Part shown: positions 21,211 to 33,200 of the stretch, piece by piece
How positions within the stretch are numbered: the stretch's first letter is position 1
How the letters are laid out: every line of letters begins with the position of its first letter
NCBI GenBank assembly: GCA_951640165.1
Contig: OX621265.1
Span: 22,147,001-22,211,000, forward strand
Direction: 5' to 3'
Source: Pseudoips prasinana
Taxonomy: Eukaryota > Arthropoda > Insecta > Lepidoptera > Nolidae
Length of the DNA: 64,000 bases
Program-made: the position numbers and the translations under genes
The notes under the pieces: generated by a model
Told to the model about the DNA's origin: nothing
Databases searched by the model: none
The model's input: the letters and a program-made list of their open reading frames with translations, nothing else

Positions 21211-24200
21211 GTAAGTATAAATAGCATTTCTTGTATATACTCACAAAGAGGATCAGAAGATAATTATGGGCACTGGTTGCGTTCAGAATATGTTATTTGA
21301 CTGCCTCGTTGGTCTAGCGGTAGCTTGTTCAACCGCAGAAAATGAGGCCCTGGGTTCAAATCCCGGGTCGGGCCAAAAAGTGATTTTGGGATTTTTCCTT
21401 AAAAATTAATTTCTCAGTATCAGCCCGAAGTCTGGAAGTTGGCGGTATTACAACCCCGTGTCTCGGAGAGCACGTAAAGCCGTCGGTCCTGTACCTGACC
21501 TCTTTCCGGTCGTGTCGCTAGTCGTCCCATCGGATCATGAGAGTGATGGAATAGAAAGTGCCCCTGTGTTTGCGCACACACTTGTGCACTATAATATGTC
21601 CTGCGCAATTGGCTAATCTCCATTGAGAATGGCCACCGTGGCTGAATTTCGGCCGGGAAGACATCATCATCATCATGTTATTTACAAATAACTTTCTATT
21701 TGCTGGCATGTTTGTTATTTGTAAATGTACGCGGATGCACCCACCGTTTTTTCGTCTAGCAAGAGGATATTCTAAGTGCTTGAGTGAAATTGAATGCTAT
21801 TGCTTATTTATTTTATTATGATTCACTGGATGACAACGGTTCTGTGCGTGCATTAGCCTACGTAACAACCAATGACAATGTAAGTAAAATACATTACATA
21901 AAAAAAAATCGTAAACTGAAAGCAAAAGAAGACGAAAAAAGCAAGCCCGGAGTTTCTTTGTGGCTTTCTTCTCCGGGTCGTCCACCTAGGTAGCTAAAGA
22001 AAGCCGCAGGCTAGCTAGGGTAGGTTCCTCAGCGGCGAGGATCGCTTTGGCCCACTAACACGTGATCGGTGATCCCGTGCATGTGATCACATCCTCATTT
22101 AGAATTTCGTCTTTTGCTTTAGTCTTCCATTCTTTAATTTTAACATAGTAGAACTAAATTTCAAATTAATAGATTAGTAACTTGTTATTTATTTAAGGAT
22201 TTTAGATAGGTAATATATGCGATAAAACAAACCGCAGGGACGGACTAATTATTTTTTTTTGTAACTTTTATACTATCCACTATGTTTATGTACTGCATTG
22301 TGAGCTTGACAAGTACAAGTGTATGTTAATACCCAAGTACTGAATAAATTTCATTTCATTTCATTTCATATTCTATATATTAGACTCACGCCTGTTTCCC
22401 AAAGGGTTAGGCACAGACAATGGATTTCCATTGGTCACGCTCACACTTAATCTTTGCACACCTCTTTTGCCTCGTTAACTGTCATTATAGTCTTCATACA
22501 TGCTCCCGGTTTAGGGAACTTCTGATTTTCTTCAGAACATCTCCAGTTCGATCAGAGAATGTCCTGTGAGGTCATCCCCTTTTGTGCCATTCAGACAGCC
22601 AGATATACTTCTTTTGTCACTCTTCTTTTATTCATCCTTTTTAAATTACCAAACCTCATGGTTATGGAGATATCCATGGTTAATGTTTTTCTAGCGCTCG
22701 GCGGCCGCTGCCACGGTACGCTCGCTACGCTTACTCGCCTTCACGCGCTTGAGGGTCACAGTTCTAACCTAACCTAACCCAAGTTATTTCATAAAAGTAC
22801 ATTTTTGCAAAAATATCATGATACGCGCTCTCTCGACTTCATATTCTTTTAAAATGGAACTAAGAATAAAAAAAAAACCAACCAGTAGTTCCATCATGGA
22901 ACTGTTAATGGTACCTATAAGTGACATCGAACAATTCAGTTTTGGGTATATTTCGGATACTTAAGGCGTTATAAAAAATATAACTTCTAAACACGAAAGC
23001 AATGTTTTTGCTGTTTTACAACGCTGTAGGTAGAAATCGCTACGAAATGTATCAAAATTGCGTTCTGTTTTATGCATTTGTATGAAGTCTTATTCGTGTT
23101 TTATTATTTCCATACTGGGCTGGAAGCGGCAGAAAAACTTCGAATGCCCCAGTAGCCTTACTCCTACTAGGCTGGTGGTAAAAGTCCACCAAAGGCAGGA
23201 ATGTCATCGGCATCTGACCAACAACCAGAAAAGGAAAATTCGAAATAAACCCTATACCAACCCGTCTGGCCAGCGTGGTATAGTAGGCCAAACACCTCCA
23301 ACACCCAAATGATAAGGCACCCAAAACAAAGGCCCCCAGTTCCCGGTCGTCCCACTGTCCGCAGCCACGGTAGCGGTCGCGGTAACAGCGGGGCAGGGGG
23401 TGCGAAGAATCTCCGGGCTACGGAAAAAGGCTATCCAAAACATCTGACCCTGGCAACGTATAATGGACGCTCTCTACGGCTGGACCAACACCTCACCGAA
23501 CTTGAGGTAGAACTAGGTCGCATAAACTGGCACATATTGGGGTTATCTGAAGTCCGAAGACAGGGCGAGGACACGATAACCCTTGAGTCAGGCCACCTGT
23601 TCTACTTTCGGGAAGGTGATCGGCCTTCTCAGGGCGGTGTTGGTTTCCTAGTCAACAAAGCTCTCACTGGCAAAGTTGTAGAAGTCAGTAGTGTGTCGAC
23701 ACGGGTAGCGTACCTCATAATTAAAATCACCAACAGGTACACCCTGAAGGTGGTACAGGTATATGCGCCGACCTCGACATACTGCGACGAAATAGCCGAA
23801 GCCATGTACGAAGACATAGCCAAGGCATTACATGGTACCACCAAGGCTCACTACAACGTTGTTATGGGGGACTTCAATGCCAAAGTGGGAGTACAAGAAC
23901 GCGGCGAAACGGTAATCGGATCCCACGGCGCGGGGCGCCGAAACCACAGGGGGCAAATGCTAATCAACTTTCTGGAGTCACAGAGGCTCTTCTTAATGAA
24001 CTCGTTCTTTAAGAAGAAGCCTCATAGAAAGTGGACATGGCGAAGCCCCGACACTGTGACGAGGAACGAGATAGACTTCATCATGACTGACAAGAGGTCT
24101 ATATTTAGAGACGTCTCCGTGATCAACAGGTTTAATACCGGCAGCGATCACCGACTTGTTCGAGGCGCTCTAAATATAGACTTCAGGGCCGAAAGGAGTC

Positions 24201-27200
24201 GCATGATGAAGTCTACTCTCAGACCTACTGCGCCTCAATTAGCTTTAGGGTCCGAAAAGTTCCAACTTGAGCTTCAAAACCGTTTCGACCTACTGGAAAC
24301 CGAAGGCAATGTTGACGAGAAAACCGACACAGTGGTCAAAACGCTACAGGATGTGTCTCGAAGGGTGTTTCCCGGAAAAAGCGGTAACAGAGAGTCTAAA
24401 CTCTCGCTCGAGACTCTCGAACTTATGAGGCAGAGACGGGAAATGTCATCCACGCAGGCGTATTTGCCGGATGGGAGAAACCTCAACCGGAAGATCCGGA
24501 AGCTGGTGCGACGTGACCTCCGATGTTCCAACACCCGCGCCATCGCGGCTGCGATTGAACAGAACAGAGGCACCAAAGTTTTTGCTCGCCAGCTAGGGGT
24601 AGATCTCATCTCACGAAACTTAAAACTGAGGATGTCAAAACCGTGACCTCCAAGTTCGAGATACTCGAGGAAATTGAGAGTTTCTACAAAGACCTGTACG
24701 CATCACGGACGACTAAACCCACGAGGCCCAGCGCTGACGACCACAGAGCCCCACTCACACGCCATTACACGGAAGACAACCCTGATGTCAACCAGGACGA
24801 GGTCAGAGTGGCTCTCGAGCAGCTTAAGAACAACAAGTCGCCAGGTGATGACGGAATCACCACTGAGCTCCTGAAGGCAGGCGGGATTCCAATCCTGAAA
24901 GAGCTAGCGAGTCTCTTTAATTCCGTCATTCACCAGGGCTTAACACCTCAAGCGTGGAGCGGGAGTGCGGTGGTTCTGTTCTTCAAAAAAGGTGACAAAA
25001 CCTTGCTGAAGAACTACAGACCCATCTCACTGCTGAGCCACGTTTACACGTTGTTCTCGAGAGTACTCACAAACCGCCTCGCCAGAAGACTTGACGAGTT
25101 CCAGCCTCCGGAACAAGCCGGGTTTCGAAAAGGCTACAGCACCGTAGACTACATCCATACTGTACGGCAGATTGTACAGAAGACTGAAGAGTACAATCAG
25201 TCGCTGTGTATGGCCTTCGTGGACTACGAGAAAGCCTTCGACTCCATCGAAACCTGGGCGGTTTTGGATGCTCTGCAGCGGTGTCGCATCGATTGGCGCT
25301 ATATCGAGGTGCTGAGATGTCTGTATGATACCGCCACAATGACCGTCCAGGTCCAGGACCAAAAGTACAGCCCGATCGAGCTGCGTCGAGGGGTGAGACA
25401 GGGGGATGTAATATCCCCTAAGCTCTTCACCAACGCGCTCGAAGACGTCTTCAAGACGCTGGACTGGACTGGACGGGGCATTAACATCAACGGCGAATAC
25501 ATCTCACACCTTCGGTTCGCCGATGATATCGTCATCGTTGCAGAGTCACTGGAACAGTTAAGCGAAATGCTGCAAAGCCTAAATGGAGCCTCTCGAGGTG
25601 TCGGTCTCGGCATGAACTTGGATAAAACCAAGATCATGTTCAATGAACATGTCACGCCGGGACCAATCTACGTCGATGGTTCGATGCTCGAAGTTGTTCG
25701 GGAGTATGTCTACCTTGGACAAGTTGTCCAATTGGGTAGAAACAACTTCGAGAAAGAAATCAACCGCAGGATCCAGTTGGGTTGGGCAGCATTTGGCAAA
25801 CTACGTCATGTCTTCTCCTCGCCTTTACCGCAATGTCTGAAGTCTAAAGTCTACAACCAATGCGTCCTACCTGTTATGACCTACGGTGCTGAGACGTGGA
25901 CACTCACAGTGGGACTAGTCCATAAATTGAAAGTCGCACAGCGAGCTATGGAGCGGGCTATGCTCGGCGTCTCTTTGAAGGATAAAATTCGTAACGAAGT
26001 AATCCGACAAAGAACCAAAGTTACCGACATAGCTCGCAGACTTAGCAAGCTGAAGTGGCAATGGGCTGGTCACATCTGCAGAAGGACCGACGGCCGATGG
26101 AGCAAACGTGTTCTAGAGTGGAGACCGCGACTTGGTAAGCGTAAGGTAGGACGGCCCCCAGCTAGGTGGACCGACGACCTCAAAAGGGTCGCTGGGACGG
26201 ACTGGATGCGGAAGGCGGAGGACCGTGTGCAATGGCGCGTGTTAGGAGAGGCTTATGTCCAGCAGTGGACTGCGATAGGCTGATTGATTGATTGATTGAT
26301 GAAGTCTTATGATTCGAAAAAAATAAAAATAAATTTGGGGCGCCTCCGGCAGAAAAATATGCGTTTTATCACTTAGTATGAACCCCCGTAACCTCCCATA
26401 TACACACCTAACTCAAATTCAGGCGACTCGATATGAGATCCAACCCCTCGAGATTCTCTTGCATATTACACCATTATCTTACATCACCATCAGTATTTCA
26501 TATTCTATCTCTCAAAGTCACACCCCACATAATTCTCAGAGCTCTTATTTCCACTGCATTAATTCTTCTTTCATTCTTTTGCTGCGATACCCGAGTTTCA
26601 CTACCATACATTTTTTTTAAGTTGGCACTAACTGTCAACAAGCTATTGGTTTTGTGTTGTGCATCTTTTCATGTTCAGTTTGTGGCTGAGGGCAGATCAT
26701 TGCTGGCATGTTACATCTGCTACGCTCGGCTCCAGCACTCGCAACGACTCATGGTGACATGCTTGAGGGCTGAAGAGATGCTTACCAAATATATAAATGG
26801 GACTCAGGTGAGGATTCAGTTTGTTACAATGAAGCATCACTAATAATAATATATCCAGGGACATTATACACACCATCCTAACCTAAGCAGAGCTTGTTTT
26901 CTGGAAACTAGATAACTGATATGCTGCATTTACTACTTTATTTTTGTAATTATTACTTATATAGATAACTAGCTGCCCGGTACGTGCTTCGCTACGTACA
27001 AGGCATAGTAATAAAAAAAAGATTATTAAGTTCATTTATTCATTTCACACTAATTCAAGACTTTTTTAAAATTTTCTCTTCGTACAAACCTTCCCTGGAC
27101 TTGATTCAAGACCAAAATTTGTCAAATCGGTAAAGGCGTTGTTGAGTTATAACATTACAACGCAAAGTGGCATTGATTTTTATATATATAGATTACACCT

Positions 27201-30200
27201 AGACTCAAATAGACCTAGACATATGACATTAATTTTAAATATACTTTTTGTATATCTAATCTATACATATAATAAAATCGTAGGAAAGTCAAAACTGTAC
27301 ATTGAATATATTTTTAAAAGGATACTCGGGGCGTGATCTGCAATCGATATCGAAGCCAAAAATATAGTTTTTCGAATGTTAGTCTGTGTCACTGTTTGTC
27401 TGTTTATCTGTATGCATGTCCGGGCTAAACTCAAAAAGTACTGCATGGATATTACTAAGAGGTCGGGTCAACATATAGTCTCCATATTATCACGCTATCA
27501 CCTACAGGGGAGGAGCTGTGATAATTTATAAAAATTAACGCGGGTAAAACCGCGGGGTACAGTTTATTATAAAAATATATTTAAGTGCTATCTGATAACT
27601 GTAATACATCGATAGCCTCGATACAGGCATCGCCTAGTGTGGCTGTCAGTGCTAAAATAATTGTATAACCCAATGGCTAATAAATAATGAATTTTTAATA
27701 TTGAATAGATTCCAGTACAGTCTACCTACCCAAGGTCACCTAATGAGCAATGGAGAGGGCTATGCTCGGAGTTTCTCTGCGGGATCGAATCTGAAATGTC
27801 GAAATCCGCAGGCGAACCAAAGTCACCGATATAGCCCGAAGAATTGCAAAACTGAAGTGGCAGTGGGCGGGGCACATAGCTCGTAGAACCGACGGCCGAT
27901 GGGGCAGAAAGGATCTCGAGTGGCGACCAAGAACCGGAAAGCGCAGGCCCTAAAAGGTGGACCGACGATCTTGTGCGGGTCGCGGGAAGCTGCTGGGTGC
28001 GGGCAGCGCAGGACCGGCTATAGTGGAGATCTTTGGGGGAGGCCTTTGTCCAGATGATAAATATTTATTTGCAATTAATGTAGGTACACGATATTAGGTG
28101 TTACATATTGAATAGATTCCAGTACATTAGTTAAAATAATAATGTTGATGATTAATTCTATTGGAAACTAACATTACTAAGTGTAATACATGACATAATG
28201 CTAATAACAAACTTTTATAAGATATTCAGTGACATTAACTTTGATGTAATAATGTAATACTTTGCATGCCACATCAGGCAGAACATAGTGAAAACTAAGC
28301 GCCTTTATTTGTCATCTTATATTATACCTACCTATGTTCAACAATAAATTATTTGATCGATTGATTGATTATACCTTAAATAAATAAATATATTCTTAGG
28401 AATTTAATTTAATTAATTACAAAAAACAAAAATGAGCACGAATAAACTTGTTCTTATTACACTAAAATTATTTTAACAAAATGACAAGAAATAATACACG
28501 GTGTCCTAGGTTGATGTTATCGAGCGTACGCCTGTCGGTCAAATAGGAGGCGCACTGGTTTCCGATGGCTTATATAGACTGTTACGACACTCGTCCCACT
28601 CTTCAATCTGAAGTAGCTAACAATATAGTACGTTTACAGCGAGATCGTTACAACATTCGGACTGAGCTGTCAAGTCTGAGTTCCCTGAGCGCGACCGGCG
28701 TGCTGCGCGTGTGCGGCGAGGCGGAGGTGAAGGGGGAGGGGGCCGAGCGCGCCGACTGGGGAGTCGGCGAGGATACTATGACACTTGTCAAACGTGAAGG
28801 TGATACCTTTATTCTTTATTCTTTATTCCAAACAATTGTTTCTGAAATTATAAATTATATTTTGTCACCGAAAAGTGTCATTAACATATATCAATGTTGC
28901 CAACATGGCTACATTAATATATTTCAGAGCCGCATGGAAAAGTGTAGGGGAGGCCTTGGCAGGTACCATATTCTTAATTAATCTGTTCAGTAGTCGACTG
29001 GTTGGTTGGCGTGGTTGGTAAATGCTTGCCTTTCACGCCGCAGGTCGAGGTTTTGATTACCACCCAGGACAGACATTTGTGAGCATGGCCATCTGTGACA
29101 TGTCTGTATATTTATTGGACGGTCACCGTAGCCTAGTAGATAGTACTCCTGCCTACGAAGCTGGTGGTCCTGGGTTCGAATCCCGGTAAGGGCAAATATT
29201 TGTGTGATAAGCACGAATATTTGTTTCTGAGTCATGGATGTTTTCTATGTATCTATATAAGTATGTATATCGTCGCCTGGTACCCATAGTACCCTTTGCT
29301 TAGTTTGGGGCTACGATGATCTGTGTGACATTGTCCCTGGATATTATTATTATTATTCTGACGGGCTTGTTGGCGTGGATGGCAAATGCTTGCTTTTCAC
29401 GCCGGAGCTCGTGGGTTCGATTCCCACCCAGGAAATATAGATATTTGTGTGCATTAACATGTCTGTTTGTCCTTGGGGAGTACCCCAAGTCAAACGTGCG
29501 TTAAGAAGTTTCACTTCACTTTGATGAAAAAACAAATAGCAAATATTTCAAAACTAGCTGTGCCCAGCGGTTTCACCCGCGTTAAACATTATAAGTTATA
29601 GGCTAGTTGTTAATCCAGGGTGTCGGCTAACTAAATACAAAAATTTTATAAATCGCTCCAGCCGTTTAGACGTGAAGAAGCAACAAACATACACACTCAC
29701 ACACGCACAAACTTTCGCCTTTCTAATACTAGCTATGCCCCACGGTTTTACCCGCGTTAAACTTAATAAATTGTAGCCTATGTGTTAATCCTAGGTGTCA
29801 GCTAACTCCATGCCAAAATTTCATTGAAATGGCTTCAGCTGTTTAGACGTGAAAAAGTAACAAACATACACACTCACTAACTTTCATAATATTAGCGTGA
29901 TAGCAGCAAAGTGAGAGAGCGTATGAGTCAGAAGACTAAGGGTGTATTTTTTGAGTAAAATTGTGTAGAAGAAACGTTGTTTTTTCTATACGATATTATA
30001 TTGACGGATACTTTTTGACATTGCTTTTAATTCATTTTTTCATGTAATTTTAAATATGTGTACTATATTTTTATTTTTTTTAAATTTATTTGTTAATCTT
30101 TAATTTATTATTTTTATATTGATGTAAAATAAAATTAAAATTTGTACGCCTCGACAGGTAAAACATGTTCGGACTTAAGGTACCTTTTTTTAAGATCTTG

Positions 30201-33200
30201 CATGCTTCATTTTGTATGTAAACGCATGTTTTGACAAATAAATTATCTTTATACTTTTTTTTATTTCTATACTACATATTTATACTTGTTTTCTCTCTGG
30301 AAGGTAAAACAAACATATTAGGCTTTAGGCAGCATTGACAGCTAGTTGTTTAGAAATAATTTCGAGAATCAAAGGGAGTAGCTACACGTTTCCTCCTCTC
30401 TCTCTTTTTAGGGCCCCGCAAACGGGCCACCGGTCTCAGCCACCAGTGGCGCCACGTCCTTTCTTACCGCGCGAACGAAGGTGGTCGGTAGCCATAACTA
30501 GTGGTCGGTGGCCACAACTAGTGGTCGGTGGCCGCAACGACGCTAGCGATTAACAGTTTACAGTAGCCCGCTGGCGCTGAGCCTTCAAATTGCATGTGCG
30601 GGTGCGGCGGGGCAAGTCGCTAGCCACAATAATAAAGGCGAGAGTTTGTGAGTGTGTATGTTTGTTACTTCTTCACGTCTATACGGCTGGAGCGATTTTA
30701 ATAAAATTTAGTAAAGAGTTGGCTGACATCATGGGTTAGCATATAGACTACAATGTATTTAGTTTAACGTGGGTAAAACTGCGGGGCACAGCTAGTAATT
30801 ATATAAAACTAAAATTTGAAACAACATTGGTTCAAATAAAGTGTGAAGCTTGTTAGCTGTGTTAGTCCGACTCGCACTTGACAAGGGTTTCAAAAAATTG
30901 TTTCTGAAATTATATTTTGTCACGGAAAGTGTTATAATTATGCAAGAGCAACGTTAAAATTCGTCCATTTAAAATGGGAGACGTTGTTTGTGTCGGAAAG
31001 AACCCTAACAATAAACAAATTAAGTGCAAAGTTTTCAAATCCTTGTAAGATAATAGAGGTCTATGACAACGATAGATACAAGGAAGAGCCAATAGCTGGT
31101 GGACGCGTAGTACCTACGTATGTTACGAAAAACTTGAATTTGACAGTTGTAGCAGAAATAACAATATAGTTAATGCCGATGGTTGAGTTAATTTCTAACG
31201 TTTAAAATGATTATTGGAGTTCATTGTAAGACACATTTATGTGTTACATTATGAGTAATAAAACTGGTTGATTTGAAATAAATTGTGTGACAAAGTAAAT
31301 ATACCCTAATTCAAGTTCCTGAAACTTGAGCATTGAAAGCTCCGCGCTTTGTGCTTGTAGCAGTTAGGCATTGAAAGCTCCGCGCTTTGTGCTTGTATCA
31401 GTTGAGCATTGAAAGCTCCGCGCTTTATGCTTGTGACGATTGAGTATTGAAAGCTACACGCTATGTGCTTATGACGATTGAGTATTGAAAGCTCCGCGCT
31501 GCGTGCTTGTGACAATTGACTATCGCAAGCTTCTTGCTTTGAGTTCGTGACGCTGCATTGCGCACTTAGGTACCTATAATGTTCAAGGGTGGAGAACACC
31601 ATTTTCGAACTTGTAGCAAGACCTCTAAGGAGTATGTGATAGTAATCGTAGATGTTTTTACAAAATTTTGTCAATTAATGTGTGTCAAAGATTTAACATC
31701 TCGATCTGCTTGCGAGGCACTACGTAGCTTAGTCCACATATTTGGAACCCCGAAACGAATTATCTCTGATCAAGGTACATCTTTTACTGGTCAAGACTTT
31801 CAGGATTTATGCCGAGGTCGAGCCATTGAGTTCCAAGAGATTGCTAGTGGTGTTAGCCGAGCTAATGGTCAGGTGGAGCGAATGATGTCCACCTTAACAA
31901 ATTGTTGTTTTACAGTGGCCGAAAATTATGAAAATAAATCCTGGAAATCTGATTAAGGCGAAGTAAAACTCGTTTTGAATTGTACTGTAAGTAAGAGTAC
32001 AGGGAAAAGCCCCTTACGGGGTAGCTAAAGTGTGTTCCAATGAGCGTTATATGGTGGTGGGGGACGGGATCAGTACGTATGTTATGAACGATTACGAAAA
32101 TACCCTTTCAGCTTACCGGAGATATCTGAATGCATGTGTGTGCAATTCTTAAGTGAATCACATTGCAAACAACTGTTCTGTTTTTTTTTGTTGTTAAATA
32201 TTTTGTATTTGGTAAAATTTTATGAGCTCAATACGTTAATAGAAGTTATTTTGTTGTGATTTGAATAAATAATCTGATTTTTAATGACTATGTTTAAATC
32301 TAGACTAGAAGATTTAGCGACCATTTATTTTGTGACTAATGCTGAAAGCTATAACGCTTCCCTGTGTGTCTTAAATAAATGATGAAAGCTATAACGCTTT
32401 TCTGTGTGTCTAAATTAATGCTGAAAGCTGTAACGCTTTGCTGCCAATTCAAATAAATGCTGAAAGCTGTTACGCTTTGCCGAGTAATTGAACTTTTGCT
32501 GAAAGCTGTAACGCTTTGCTGTGTGTTGCAGTTTATGCTGAAAGCTTCAACGCTTTGCTGTGTGTTACAGTTTATGCTGAAAGCTTCAACGCTTTGCTGT
32601 GGGTTGCAGTTTATGCTGAAAGCTTCAACGCTTTGCTGTGTGTTGCAGTTTATGCTGAAAGCTTCAACGCTTTGCTGTGGGTTGCAGTTTATGCTGAAAG
32701 CTTCAACGCTTTGCTGTGTGTTGCAGTTTATACTGAAAGCTTCAACGCTTTGCTGTGTGTTGCAGTTTATGCTGAAAGCTTCAACGCTTTGCTGTGGGTT
32801 GCAGTTTATGTTGAAAGCTTCAACGCTTTGCTATGCGTTGAATTTTATGCTGAAAGCTTCAACGCTTTGCATTGTGTGAGAGGTACATCCTCTAATTAAT
32901 GCTGAAAGCTTAAACGCTTTGCAATGTGCGAGAGGTACACCCTCTAATTAATGTTGAAAGCTTAAACGCTTTGCAGTGTGTGAGAAGTACGCCCTCCAAC
33001 TAATGATGAAAGCTTTAACGCTTTGTGGTAAATGCTGAAAGCCTTTACGCTTTGCCTTGTGTAACATTGAAAGCTGCTTGTAACGCTTTGTGTCCTTACC
33101 AAACTGAAGAGCTGTAATTCATGCTGATTATGTCAGCGAGTAACAACGCGAGAGCGCGTTGATTGTCAGAATGGCAGTGTGGGAGAAATAAAGTAAAAGG

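Larger units (their letters stand above)
23094..26298 (+). mobile_element. RTE-type LINE, near full length
   Basis: About 3.2 kb with a 12-bp target duplication (atgaagtcttat at 23082-23093 and 26299-26310) and a (tgattgattg)n tail at 26280-26298. It encodes endonuclease then reverse transcriptase in the order expected for RTE. It is inserted in intron 1 of the zinc-finger gene in sense orientation. A single frameshift near 24600 is the only visible lesion. Confidence 0.9.

Noticed and set aside
24274..25655. Open frames on the - strand inside the RTE element
   Set aside because: Shadows of the endonuclease-RT polyprotein on the other strand.
28508..28510. Alternative acceptor tcctag|gtt for exon 3
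   Set aside because: Leads into a frame with an early TGA and is out of phase with exon 2.
29300..29535. Small frames across SINE A and B junctions
   Set aside because: Composed of SINE sequence and present wherever the SINEs occur.
30335..30553. 72-codon frame in the minisatellite element
   Set aside because: Not preserved in the other three copies of the element.
32457..32899. Two overlapping long frames (140 and 127 codons) with a 13-residue repeat
   Set aside because: The 39-bp tandem unit is a multiple of three, so open frames arise by chance in several phases. No start context or protein similarity.
31331..33085. CRISPR-like appearance of the two regular repeat arrays
   Set aside because: Units are head to tail without unique spacers, in a eukaryotic LTR setting.
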